In this document: positions 1 through 8,238 of the stretch, piece by piece
Layout of the letters: each line of letters begins with the position of its first letter
How positions within the stretch are numbered: position 1 is the first letter of the stretch
Origin: Anaerolineales bacterium
Lineage (GTDB): Bacteria; Chloroflexota; Anaerolineae; Anaerolineales; Villigracilaceae
Length of the DNA stretch: 64,000 nucleotides
Assembly: GCA_030834895.1 (NCBI GenBank)
Contig: JAUQXA010000024.1
Coordinates: 666,738-730,737, forward strand
Direction of reading: 5' to 3'
Position numbers and translations under genes: made by a program
Notes under the pieces: model-generated
Databases searched by the model: none
Told to the model about the DNA's origin: nothing
Seen by the model: only the letters and a program-made list of their open reading frames with translations

Positions 1-140
1 GCTAAAATTGCCGTGGACATGGAGGGTATTATATGCCACACGTCAAAATTCAAAAAGCGGCAAAACTATACCTCTTGCCCGATTGACCTTTTTCCTGTTA
101 TCCTTGCAATCAGTCCACAGGATAAAAAGTGTAAATTATT

Positions 141-1328
141 ATGGCTAATCAGGAACAACTCGATATTTTGAAGCAAGGCGTAGGCATTTGGAACAAATGG
201 CGGAAGGAAAATATAACAGTCCAAATCAATCTATCACTTGTTGATCTCAATCACACATCTCTCAATAACATTCTTCTTATGACAGCCGACCTCAGCAATG
301 CCGTCCTGGAAAGAGCCGACCTCAGTGACGCAAATCTTGTTGGAGCTAACTTGAGTAGTGCCAATTTGAAAAGAGTCATCCTTGAAAGAGCAAATTTAAA
401 TGGTTCCAATCTTGAGGGAACTAACCTTAGTAATGCCAAGCTTGGTTTTACCAAAATCAAAGAGACCAATCTCAAAGGTTCTAACCTTGAAGGATCTGAC
501 CTTATTCAAAGCGACCTTAGTTTATCTGATCTTAGCAGAGCCAATCTTAGAGAAACCAATCTTAGCCAATCCAATTTAATTGGCACTAACCTTATTGGCT
601 CCGACCTTGAAGGCGCATTAATGTCAAACACCATCTTAGGAAGTATTGATCTTAGCGAAACTTACGGACTTGAAGATGTCCGGCACTTTTCCCCATCTCT
701 CATTGGCGCCGACACAATCAGACTCTCCAAAGGCAAAATTCCCGGTAAATTCCTGCGTGGTTGCGGACTAAGCGACATTGAGGTTGAATCCGCCAAACTT
801 TTTACTCCCGATCTCACCAACGAAGAGATAGTAAAAATCCAATATCGTATCTATGATTTGCGCGCCACTCAAGCCATCCAAATCTCCCCGCTCTTTATCT
901 CCTATTCGCATGGGGACACTGCCTTTGTAGACAGGCTCGAAAATGCTCTGAATGAAAAAGGAGTGCGTTTTTGGCGTGATATCCACGATATGACAGTAGG
1001 CAAAATGGAAACGCAAATTGACCGTGCCATCCGTCAGAATCCCACCGTTTTATTAATCCTTTCAAGGAATTCCATAAACAGCGATTGGGTGCAGCATGAA
1101 GTCCGCAAGGCGCGTGAACTCGAAAAAGAACTCGGACGTGATACCCTCTGCCCCATTACGCTGGACGATAAATGGAAGTCCAGCCGCTGGCCGGAGCGAA
1201 TCATGGAACAGGTGATGGAATACAATATTCTTGATTTCTCCAAATGGGAAGATGAGTCCACCTTCCAAGCAAAATTCACCAAACTTCTGAGTGGGCTTGA
1301 TTTGTTTTATAAGAAACCCGAAAAGTAA
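141..1328 (+). CDS. Pentapeptide-repeat protein with C-terminal TIR domain
   Basis: A 395-residue protein. Residues about 47-165 are a run of A(D/N)LxxA(D/N)L-type pentapeptide repeats, expected to form a right-handed beta-helix. A spacer follows, and residues about 250-390 form a TIR domain starting at LFISYSHGD. The candidate NADase glutamate is E320 in the SDWVQHE segment, at the usual place in bacterial TIR domains. Bacterial TIR domains often cleave NAD+ or make cyclic ADP-ribose products in immune signalling; that is family knowledge, not shown here. The fusion suggests that the beta-helix senses or scaffolds and the TIR is the effector. It is monocistronic, with a clear terminator downstream. 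A second TIR gene lies at 40420. Domain calls are firm; function is inferred. Confidence 0.85.
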   Translation: MANQEQLDILKQGVGIWNKWRKENITVQINLSLVDLNHTSLNNILLMTADLSNAVLERADLSDANLVGANLSSANLKRVILERANLNGSNLEGTNLSNAKLGFTKIKETNLKGSNLEGSDLIQSDLSLSDLSRANLRETNLSQSNLIGTNLIGSDLEGALMSNTILGSIDLSETYGLEDVRHFSPSLIGADTIRLSKGKIPGKFLRGCGLSDIEVESAKLFTPDLTNEEIVKIQYRIYDLRATQAIQISPLFISYSHGDTAFVDRLENALNEKGVRFWRDIHDMTVGKMETQIDRAIRQNPTVLLILSRNSINSDWVQHEVRKARELEKELGRDTLCPITLDDKWKSSRWPERIMEQVMEYNILDFSKWEDESTFQAKFTKLLSGLDLFYKKPEK

Positions 1329-1338
1329 AAGTAAAGGA

Positions 1339-1369
1339 AGAGCCTCCCGCTTTGGAGGCTCTAATTTTT
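1339..1369 (+). terminator. Rho-independent terminator of the TIR gene
   Basis: A perfect 9-bp stem, AGAGCCTCC paired with GGAGGCTCT, is followed by TAATTTTTC just after the TIR stop codon. Confidence 0.8.
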
Positions 1370-1417
1370 CAGAGGCAATGAAGACTATGATTCATGATGA
1401 ATCACTGGCAATGCCGC

Positions 1418-2332
1418 CTATTCATTGACAATCAATTGGAACACGTCGGGGCGGGCGTAATGTCCCACCACATCGAAGTCGAATTTGCTGCGGGCAACTT
1501 CCGCCAAGTCGAGGTCGGCGAAGAGCATCCCATCGTTGTCGAATAGCGGACCTGCCAGCACGTCACCCAGCGGGGAGATGATGGCGCTGCCTCCGCGACA
1601 CATCACTTCGGGCTGGTTTGCCAATTCCTCCACACCAGCCAAATCAGCGGGGTACATGGACTTGGTCACGAACTGGTTGCAGCCCAACACGAAACAACGT
1701 CCTTCCAGCGCAATGTGACGGATGGTCGCCTGCCAGTTGTCACGCGAGTCCGCGGTGGGGGCGAGATAGAGTTCCACGCCCTTGCCGTATATCGCCATCC
1801 GCGCCAACGGCATGTAATTCTCCCAGCAGATCAAACCGCCCACCTTGCCAAACTCGGTGTCGATCACGGTCAGGGTGCTGCCGTCGCCTTCGCCCCAAAT
1901 CAGGCGCTCGGCGGCAGTCGGCTTGAGCTTGCGGTGCTTGCCGACCAATTCCCCTTCGGGATTGAAATACAGCGTGGTGCAGTAAAGCGTCCCGCCCTCG
2001 CGCTCGATGACACCGACGGCGAGATACGCCCTTGCCTGACGGGCTGCCGTCCCCAGGGCTTGGGTGGCTGGGCTGGGAAGTTCTACGGCGTTGGAATAAT
2101 ACCTCTGCCAGGTATCCCGTCCCTGTGGACTGCGGCTGCCGACCACCGTGCCGAAGGTCAAGCCGCGCGGGTAGGCGGGGATGAAGGCTTCGGGGAATAG
2201 AATCAACTTTGCGCCCTGCTCTGCTGCCTCCGCGGTGAGACGGTAGGTTTTCTCGACTGTGGCTTCACGGTCAAACAGAACGGGGGCAGCCTGTACGACT
2301 GCAACTTTTACTTTGGGGAAGGTATCGGTCAT
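1418..2332 (-). CDS. Nitrilase (carbon-nitrogen hydrolase family)
   Basis: A 304-residue cytosolic hydrolase with the full Glu-Lys-Cys triad of the nitrilase superfamily: E48 in LFPEAF, K135 in HRKLKPT and C169 in ICWENYMP. The CWEN context and the AYPRG segment after the glutamate match true nitrilases, which turn nitriles into carboxylic acids and ammonia, better than amidases or Nit/Fhit types. The actual substrate cannot be read from the sequence. The start codon overlaps the stop of the upstream membrane-protein gene by four bases, so the two are probably cotranslated. The length is normal for the family. Confidence 0.88.
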   Translation of the reverse strand: MTDTFPKVKVAVVQAAPVLFDREATVEKTYRLTAEAAEQGAKLILFPEAFIPAYPRGLTFGTVVGSRSPQGRDTWQRYYSNAVELPSPATQALGTAARQARAYLAVGVIEREGGTLYCTTLYFNPEGELVGKHRKLKPTAAERLIWGEGDGSTLTVIDTEFGKVGGLICWENYMPLARMAIYGKGVELYLAPTADSRDNWQATIRHIALEGRCFVLGCNQFVTKSMYPADLAGVEELANQPEVMCRGGSAIISPLGDVLAGPLFDNDGMLFADLDLAEVARSKFDFDVVGHYARPDVFQLIVNE

Positions 2333-2952
2333 GATGGTTGGTCTCCATGTGGTTTTGAAATGTATTGTTGCAGAGCCGAGATGATTTGCTTGGCTTCTGC
2401 TTCTTCTATTTCAAAGCCAAAGCGAATCGTTTTTGCGCCATAATCAAATGCAATCATTCCCTTTTGTTTTGATGAACCTGAAAAGATCCTCAAGAGGGCA
2501 AACGGAAACCGCTGGGGAATACTTACCCGCAAATCAACCACGTTTGCCAACAAATATTCGAATACTTTTTTCCAGCGGAAAATTTGACGGGAAATGCTCA
2601 GCACATCATGGCTAACAAGAATAACTTCCTTGCCAATCAATTGCCAGAGAAATGAGTAAATAACTGCAACTCCCATCCAAATTAATACGACCAGAGCTAT
2701 AAAAAGAAAACCAATAACAATCAAAGTGAGACTACCATTAGGCTCACTCGCAAAGGCGATTGAACTTATGACCATCAGGGCTAGAACATAGGCAATAATG
2801 CCTGTCATATAACCCCACATGAGTAGACACAAACCATACCAAACGATTCGGAAGTAGTTCTTTTTACTTGACAAAGTGACTTGAAGCCCATTATCCAAAT
2901 ATCTTACCGTATGGCGAGGTGGTGTTGGTTTTATTGGCATATAAATTCCCAT
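2329..2952 (-). CDS. Hypothetical protein with two membrane segments
   Basis: A 207-residue protein I do not recognise. Two long hydrophobic segments at about 36-67 and 76-105 form a hairpin. A polar C-terminal domain of about 95 residues follows, with alternating beta-like strands, reminiscent of the small PH-like domains that follow membrane hairpins in bacterial proteins. No catalytic motif is visible. It lies directly upstream of the nitrilase with a 4-base overlap, so the two form a bicistronic unit. An internal Met at codon 5 is an alternative start. A role in anchoring or sensing is a guess. Confidence 0.6.
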   Translation of the reverse strand: MGIYMPIKPTPPRHTVRYLDNGLQVTLSSKKNYFRIVWYGLCLLMWGYMTGIIAYVLALMVISSIAFASEPNGSLTLIVIGFLFIALVVLIWMGVAVIYSFLWQLIGKEVILVSHDVLSISRQIFRWKKVFEYLLANVVDLRVSIPQRFPFALLRIFSGSSKQKGMIAFDYGAKTIRFGFEIEEAEAKQIISALQQYISKPHGDQPS

Positions 2953-3052
2953 TTATGAGCGGTTGTTTTATTGCAAAAGATATAGCAATCCGCCCACTAT
3001 ACGATTAATCCCACAGTTTGGCAATGGCTCGATTTATAAAAGAGACGCATCA

Positions 3053-3147
3053 AGACCTGACAGGTTTCCACGTTCCTGATTCAACCAGCGCGATTTTGCT
3101 TCGCGAAATCCGAATTGACTCAATCTCCGATAAAACCTGTCAGGTCT
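3053..3147. repeat. 95-bp element with 15-bp perfect inverted ends
   Basis: AGACCTGACAGGTTT at the left end is repeated inverted as AAACCTGTCAGGTCT at the right end, with about 65 bases between. It ends 9 bases from the ABC exporter stop codon. It has MITE-like architecture and could fold into a long hairpin. Confidence 0.7.
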
Positions 3148-3155
3148 ACGCTTTT

Positions 3156-4988
3156 TTATATCGCCAACCCCTTGAACTGACTCATATACAAATGATGGAA
3201 AAATCCCTTCGCCTCCAGCAGTTGCTGATGCGTGCCCTGCTCGACGATCTCGCCGTCCTTGATGACGATCACCTTGTCCGCGTCTCGGATGGTGGAGAGG
3301 CGGTGGGCAATGACGAAGCTGGTGCGACCTTCCATCAGGCGCAGCAACGCCTTTTGGATTCTCGCTTCGGTGCGCGTGTCCACGCTGGAGGTGGCTTCGT
3401 CGAGGATGAGGATGCTTGGGTCGGATAGCACCGCGCGGGCAATGGACATCAACTGCCGTTGCCCCTGGCTGAGGTTGGACGCACGCTCCGAGAGTCTGGT
3501 CTGGTAGCCGTGCGGCAACTGGCGGATGAAGTGGTCGGCGTCTGCCAGTTTGGCAGCCTGGATGCATTCCTCGTCGGTGGCATCCAGCCGTCCGTAGCGG
3601 ATGTTCTCCATCACGGTGTCGGCAAAGAGGAAGGTATCCTGCAAGACAATGCCAAGCTTTTGGCGCAGGTCCGCTTTGGACACCTCGCGGATGTCGCGCC
3701 CGTCGATGGTGATACTGCCGCTGTTGATCTCGTAGAAACGAGTCAGCAGGTTGATGATGGTGGTCTTGCCCGCGCCCGTCGGACCGACCAGCGCGATGGT
3801 CTGACCCGCCTTCGCTTCGAGCGTCATGTTCTTGATGATAGGCTGGTTTGGGTTGTAGCCGAAGGAAACATCGGTGAAGTGAACTTCTCCTCGGACGGGA
3901 ACAGGCAGCGGGGAGTCCGCGGCGGCGTCCAATTCTGCGGGAGTGTCGATCACCTCGAAGACCCGTTCCGCACCTGCCAGCGCCGCCTGAATCGCGTTGT
4001 ACATGTTCGCCAGTTGGCGCAGCGGCTGGATAAAGTTCTGGGCATAAGCGATAAAGGTGGCAATCATGCCGACAGTGACGAGTCCCTGCAGGGCGAGGTA
4101 ACCGCCGAGCCCCACCAGCACGATGACGAAGAAATTACCGAGCACATTGGTCAGCGGCATGAGCATCAGCGCATATGTGTTGGCATAGACTCCCGCTTCG
4201 CACACCTTCTGATTGACGGCACGGAAGCGTTCGATGGAACTTTCACTGCGTCGGAATGCCTTGACCACGCGCTGCCCGCTGATAGACTCTTCCATCACGC
4301 CGTTGATCTCGCCGAGTTCCTTTTGCAGGCTGCGGAATCCCTTGCGGGTGTATTTTGCGATGAACTGGGTAAACCAGAACATGATCGGCACCACCAGCAG
4401 CGCCGCCAGCGCCAGCCAGGGGTTGAGGACGAACATGGCGATTAGGATGCCCAAAAGCGAAAGCACGCTTGCCACCAGCGCGACCACGTTTTGCGAAACA
4501 GCCTGGTTGATGGCTTCGATGTCGTTCGTCAGGCGACTCATCAACTCGCCCGCGGTGTGACGGTCGAAGAAGGCAATGGACAATTTTTGCAAATGCTCGA
4601 AGAGGTCGCGGCGCAAACGGCGCAGGGCGTCCTGCGAGATACGCGCCATCAACCACGCAGATGCGGCTTGAAAGATGTTATCGAAGAGGTATGCGGTCAA
4701 CAGCAGAAGCGCCAGTTGCGGCAGACCATTGAGTTGTCTGGCAGAGATGTATTGGTCAATCGCGCGACCAAGCAGGTATGGTTCGAGCAAGCCAAGCAGG
4801 ATGTAAACCAGCACAAAGACCAGCACCAGTGATAATGTGAATTTGTATGGGCTAAGGTACCTAGCCAGTCGAACCAAAGCGCGGTTTGGATCGCCTGCTT
4901 TTTCGATTCTGCCTGGCATCATGGGACCACGTCCCATGGCGGCGCGGATGGTGGAAGTGTTCCGTTGTTGTTGGGGAGACGTGCTCAT
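3156..4988 (-). CDS. ABC exporter half-transporter with intact catalytic residues
   Basis: A 610-residue fused membrane-ATPase half transporter of the type I (MdlB/BmrA) multidrug exporter class. The N-terminal transmembrane domain covers about 45-340 and the nucleotide-binding domain about 375-600. The Walker A is GPTGAGKTT, Walker B ends LILDEATS with the catalytic Glu, and the switch is IAHRLST. The signature is LSQGQ, not LSGGQ. The partner gene starts 4 bases inside this unit and has the opposite defects. This matches heterodimeric exporters with one consensus and one degenerate ATP site. Substrates are unknown. The operon is MarR - partner - this gene. Confidence 0.9.
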   Translation of the reverse strand: MSTSPQQQRNTSTIRAAMGRGPMMPGRIEKAGDPNRALVRLARYLSPYKFTLSLVLVFVLVYILLGLLEPYLLGRAIDQYISARQLNGLPQLALLLLTAYLFDNIFQAASAWLMARISQDALRRLRRDLFEHLQKLSIAFFDRHTAGELMSRLTNDIEAINQAVSQNVVALVASVLSLLGILIAMFVLNPWLALAALLVVPIMFWFTQFIAKYTRKGFRSLQKELGEINGVMEESISGQRVVKAFRRSESSIERFRAVNQKVCEAGVYANTYALMLMPLTNVLGNFFVIVLVGLGGYLALQGLVTVGMIATFIAYAQNFIQPLRQLANMYNAIQAALAGAERVFEVIDTPAELDAAADSPLPVPVRGEVHFTDVSFGYNPNQPIIKNMTLEAKAGQTIALVGPTGAGKTTIINLLTRFYEINSGSITIDGRDIREVSKADLRQKLGIVLQDTFLFADTVMENIRYGRLDATDEECIQAAKLADADHFIRQLPHGYQTRLSERASNLSQGQRQLMSIARAVLSDPSILILDEATSSVDTRTEARIQKALLRLMEGRTSFVIAHRLSTIRDADKVIVIKDGEIVEQGTHQQLLEAKGFFHHLYMSQFKGLAI

Positions 4989-6757
4989 GCCGCATCCTCC
5001 AACTTCACGCCGCCGCCAAGCTGCGAGTCATAAATTTCCTGATACACAGGGCTGGACTGCATCAACTCGCCATGCGTGCCTTGTGCCACGATTTGCCCCT
5101 CGTCCACCACCAAAATTTTATCGGCGTGCAACACCGTGCTGATGCGCTGCGCCACCACGAAACACGTGCTGAGCGGAGTCGAAGCGCCGCCACTAAACCA
5201 GGTTTTCATCGCGTCTTGAATCTTCGTTTCTGTTTCCACGTCCACCGAGCTGGTGCTGTCGTCCAAAATCAAAACCGAAGGACGAACCAATAACGCGCGC
5301 GCAATCGCGATGCGTTGCTTTTGTCCGCCCGAAAGGTTGACCCCGCGTTCTTCAACGCGCGTGTCATAGCCGTCCGCAAGCCCCATGATGAAGTCATGCG
5401 CCTGTGCCGCCTTTGCCGCGGCGATCACATCCTCGTCGCTGGCGTCGGGCTTGCCGTAGCGGATGTTATCGCGCACCGTGCCAGAGAACAAAATCGTCTC
5501 CTGCGGCACGATGCCAAGATGAGACAGCAAATCGCTTTGCTTCACATCGCGAACGTCCACGCCGTTCCAGGTGATCTTTCCTGCCGCTACGTCATAGAAA
5601 CGCGGCACGAGGTTGACGATGGACGATTTGCCTGCGCCTGTCGCACCGAGGATGGCGACGGTCTGACCTGGTTCTGCGACCAAATCCACGCCGTTCAGGA
5701 CTAACCCATCGTTGGTCCCGTTGTAATGGAAGTCCACACCCTCGAAGCGGATTCGCTGCGCGCGCCCCTCGGGCAGGGACTTCGTCTCAGGTCTATCCTG
5801 CACTTCGGGCTGGGTATCCAACACCTCGTTGATGCGTTCCGCCGAGGCAGTCGCCGCCGCGACGACATTTGCCAGCATGACCATGACCCCCAGCGGACCC
5901 ATTGTGGTGTGCAGGTAATTGATAAACGCCACGATCTGTCCCACTGACACACTGCCATTCACGGATTGAATCCCGCCCGCCCAGATGACGATAACCATGC
6001 CGATGTTGACCAGAATGCTCATCGAAGGCGAAAGCGTGGACATGAAACGCATCACGCGAACGTTGTGGTCGGTGTAATCTTCGTTGGTCTTTGCAAAGCG
6101 CTCGGCTTCACGGTCAGCGCGGACAAATGCCTTCACCAGCCGCACGCCCGCAATATTTTCCTGCAAGACCGTGTTGAGCCGATCCAGTTTCTTTTGGACG
6201 GTCATGAACAACGGTCCCATGCGGGAGACAAAGAACACGATGACAAGCGTTGTTGCCAACAAAACAGGCATCACCATCAGCGCCAGTCGGCTGTCAGTGA
6301 CGAACATCAGAATTAAGCTGCCGATCATCAACAACGGCGCGCGCGTACCGATCCGCAATGAGACCTGCACCATGCGCTGGAAGGTAGACGTGTCACTCGA
6401 AAGCCGCACCATCAACTGTCCCGTGTTGAGGTGGTCGAGGTTCCCAAAGGAGAAAGACTGGATTTTGAGGAAGAGCGCCTCACGCAAGTCCCGCGCCATG
6501 TTCTCACCGACTTGAATTGAGAAAAGATTATTTGCCAGCGCGAACAGGGCTTGCAATACAGAGATGACCAGCATGATGACTGTGGTGCTAATCACCACTT
6601 GCATGTTTTTCCCATTAATACCCTGATCAATGATTCGTTGAATCAATCGTGGAATGGCGAGGTCGATGAAGATCACGAGGACCAAAAACACCAGCGAGAC
6701 CAGGCTTCGACGCCAGTAGGGTTTTACAAAGTGTAGAAGTTTTTTGATATGAGTCAT
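4985..6757 (-). CDS. ABC exporter half-transporter with degenerate ATP site
   Basis: A 590-residue fused membrane/ATPase subunit. Walker A is GATGAGKSS and the signature is a canonical LSGGQ. The Walker B catalytic Glu is replaced by Asp (VLILDDST) and the switch His by Gln (FVVAQRIS). With the LSQGQ of its partner, this gives one degenerate site and one active site per heterodimer. About eight extra residues (SGGASTPLS region) lie between Walker B and the Q-switch. They are encoded by a stretch resembling the dispersed GCTTCGACTCCGCTCAGC repeat, so an in-frame repeat insertion is likely. The gene overlaps its partner and follows the MarR gene. Confidence 0.9.
   Translation of the reverse strand: MTHIKKLLHFVKPYWRRSLVSLVFLVLVIFIDLAIPRLIQRIIDQGINGKNMQVVISTTVIMLVISVLQALFALANNLFSIQVGENMARDLREALFLKIQSFSFGNLDHLNTGQLMVRLSSDTSTFQRMVQVSLRIGTRAPLLMIGSLILMFVTDSRLALMVMPVLLATTLVIVFFVSRMGPLFMTVQKKLDRLNTVLQENIAGVRLVKAFVRADREAERFAKTNEDYTDHNVRVMRFMSTLSPSMSILVNIGMVIVIWAGGIQSVNGSVSVGQIVAFINYLHTTMGPLGVMVMLANVVAAATASAERINEVLDTQPEVQDRPETKSLPEGRAQRIRFEGVDFHYNGTNDGLVLNGVDLVAEPGQTVAILGATGAGKSSIVNLVPRFYDVAAGKITWNGVDVRDVKQSDLLSHLGIVPQETILFSGTVRDNIRYGKPDASDEDVIAAAKAAQAHDFIMGLADGYDTRVEERGVNLSGGQKQRIAIARALLVRPSVLILDDSTSSVDVETETKIQDAMKTWFSGGASTPLSTCFVVAQRISTVLHADKILVVDEGQIVAQGTHGELMQSSPVYQEIYDSQLGGGVKLEDAA
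5169..5193. repeat. Repeat-like insertion inside the ABC exporter gene
   Basis: The bases GCTGAGCGGAGTCGAAGCG match the CTTCGACT(T/C)CGCTCAG motif also seen near 58124 inside an intergenic palindrome. They encode residues with no counterpart in typical exporters at this position. Confidence 0.45.
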
Positions 6758-6768
6758 TTTTTTGTCAG

Positions 6769-6829
6769 GTAGGGGCGGGTCTGCCAGGATGGACGCACAT
6801 CTTGCTCGCGCTTGCAGATCCGCCCTTAC
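6769..6829. repeat. Inverted-repeat element GTAGGGGCGGGTCTGC
   Basis: GTAGGGGCGGGTCTGC at the left is mirrored by GCAGATCCGCCCTTAC at the right, with about 29 bases between. It lies between the MarR stop and the first ABC gene and would form a hairpin in the operon transcript. Confidence 0.65.
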
Positions 6830-6832
6830 GTT

Positions 6833-7276
6833 TCATTCCATCATTCTCTTCAAGGAGACCAGTGCCTTTGCAATCGTCTCCAATTCATCCGCGGACAGGT
6901 TGCTCATGCGTTCCTTCATCCAACCGCGGTTTTCCTTGAACACAGCATCAAGCAAGGCGTTGCCCTCGTCGGTCAGGACAAGCTCCACATAGCGGCGGTC
7001 TGTCGTGTTTTGGACACGGGTCAGCAGTCCCTTCTTCACCAGCACATCCACCGCCTGGCTGATGGCTGGACGGCTGATATTCTTGGCGGTTGCCAGCTCG
7101 CTCATGGAGTTTGGTCCACGGCGGACGTAACGCAGCACATGAAATTGCTCGACGGTGATGTCGAAATTTCCCATCACCGTGGCTCGGATGTGCGAACGGA
7201 CAAAATTCCACAACGGTGGCACCGTCTCCCAAAAACGGTCAATTGCCTGTTCCTGTAAATCTTTTGATGAAGTCAT
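6833..7276 (-). CDS. MarR-family transcriptional regulator
   Basis: A 147-residue winged-helix protein. The fold is recognisable from the MSELATAKNISRPAISQAVDVLVKKGLL recognition region (about 60-85) followed by the wing segment with RxxDRRYVELxLTDEG-like features. MarR regulators usually repress adjacent transporter genes and release DNA on binding a small ligand. It is the first gene of an operon with the two ABC exporter genes, so autoregulated repression of drug export is the simple model. A strong AAAGG box precedes the ATG. Confidence 0.85.
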   Translation of the reverse strand: MTSSKDLQEQAIDRFWETVPPLWNFVRSHIRATVMGNFDITVEQFHVLRYVRRGPNSMSELATAKNISRPAISQAVDVLVKKGLLTRVQNTTDRRYVELVLTDEGNALLDAVFKENRGWMKERMSNLSADELETIAKALVSLKRMME

Positions 7277-7290
7277 ACTTGCCTTTCAAT

Positions 7291-7316
7291 ATAATTAATC
7301 TAATTAATAGTTATGT
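7291..7316. promoter_or_regulatory. Possible MarR operator
   Basis: Two ATTAAT palindromes, 7293-7298 and 7302-7307, lie in an AT-rich segment just upstream of the MarR start. The position and symmetry fit an autoregulatory operator. No consensus was tested. Confidence 0.4.
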
Positions 7317-7686
7317 ATTGAAACTATTTTACATCCCGCCCTCGAAATCGTCGAGTGAAATTGTATTCCCCTAATCAAGTGTTAATAAACTGGACAAAAA
7401 ATCATCGTCTGGCATGTTTGCGGCGCGCTCCCGTGGAAGATCGAACCCATTTCCCGTCCGGTCCTACATTTTGCGTGAGTTTTTTGTGCTCAACTGACTA
7501 CACGCAAACACAATCCTTCCCCTTTCATCCCTCATCATTCATCCTTTTCCCGCCCCCAATTTTGAACCTTTTCCCCGCCCTCTGGTACATATTGACGAAC
7601 AAAGAATGGCACAGGCAAAAGGTAATACAATGGTCTCACCCGCGCTGACGAAACAATTTCCACTCTTCGAGCGGGAAACAAATAAC
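7317..7686. other. Intergenic region upstream of the ECF sigma gene
   Basis: About 370 bases without a convincing gene. A low-complexity stretch of CATCCCTCATCATTCATCC type at 7524-7550 belongs to the dispersed short repeats of this window. In-frame codons upstream of 7687 exist but carry no ribosome-binding site or conserved sequence. No clear vegetative promoter was found. Confidence 0.5.
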
Positions 7687-8238
7687 ATGACGGAACACGA
7701 TCAGGATATTGAATTGATCCGCCGCATGAAGGCTGGCGACGATGACGCCGTGCGCGAGTTATATGCACGCCACGGTCAGCGGCTCTACGCCTACGCCCTG
7801 CGCCTGACGAACGATTCCGACGTCGCTGAGGATGTGGTTCAAACCACACTGGTCACCGCCTGGCGGAGCGCCCACACGTTTCGCGGTGAAGGACGCCTCA
7901 TCGCGTGGCTGTTGGGCATCGTCCATCACACGGCGATGAAAAGCCTGAGGCACACGCACCAGCCTCTCGACGAGATGGAAGAAACCGTCGGCGGGAACCA
8001 GCCCACGCCCGAGGATCAGGCTGAGGTCGGCGAAACGAAGCGCTGGGTCCGTCAGGGATTGCAGAGCCTGTCGCCCGAACATCGCGCCGTGCTGGAACTC
8101 GTCTTCTACCAGGGGCTTTCACTGGACGAAGTGGCGAAGGTTTGCGGTTGTCCGCTGGGCACGGTCAAGAGCCGTTTGAGTTATGCGCGTCAGCATTTGC
8201 GCGGTGTGCTCAGCCGCACCGAGGAGGATTGGCGATGA
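7687..8238 (+). CDS. ECF-type RNA polymerase sigma factor
   Basis: A 183-residue sigma-70-family factor. Region 2 contains DSDVAEDVVQTTLVTAWRS and region 4 ends in the helix-turn-helix GLSLDEVAKVCGCPLGTVKSRL. There is no region 1.1 or 3, so it is of the ECF/SigW type. The ATG at 7687 was chosen because homology begins there; the frame is open upstream to 7606. The stop overlaps the start of the anti-sigma gene (ATGA). An ABC-2 transporter follows, so this unit probably responds to an envelope or export signal and controls itself and the transporter. Confidence 0.88.
   Translation: MTEHDQDIELIRRMKAGDDDAVRELYARHGQRLYAYALRLTNDSDVAEDVVQTTLVTAWRSAHTFRGEGRLIAWLLGIVHHTAMKSLRHTHQPLDEMEETVGGNQPTPEDQAEVGETKRWVRQGLQSLSPEHRAVLELVFYQGLSLDEVAKVCGCPLGTVKSRLSYARQHLRGVLSRTEEDWR

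Noticed and set aside
3459..4445. A 328-codon open frame on the + strand opposite the ABC exporter gene
   Set aside because: It is the shadow of a GC-rich gene on the other strand; composition is R/H/D-rich with no domain, and no ribosome-binding site.
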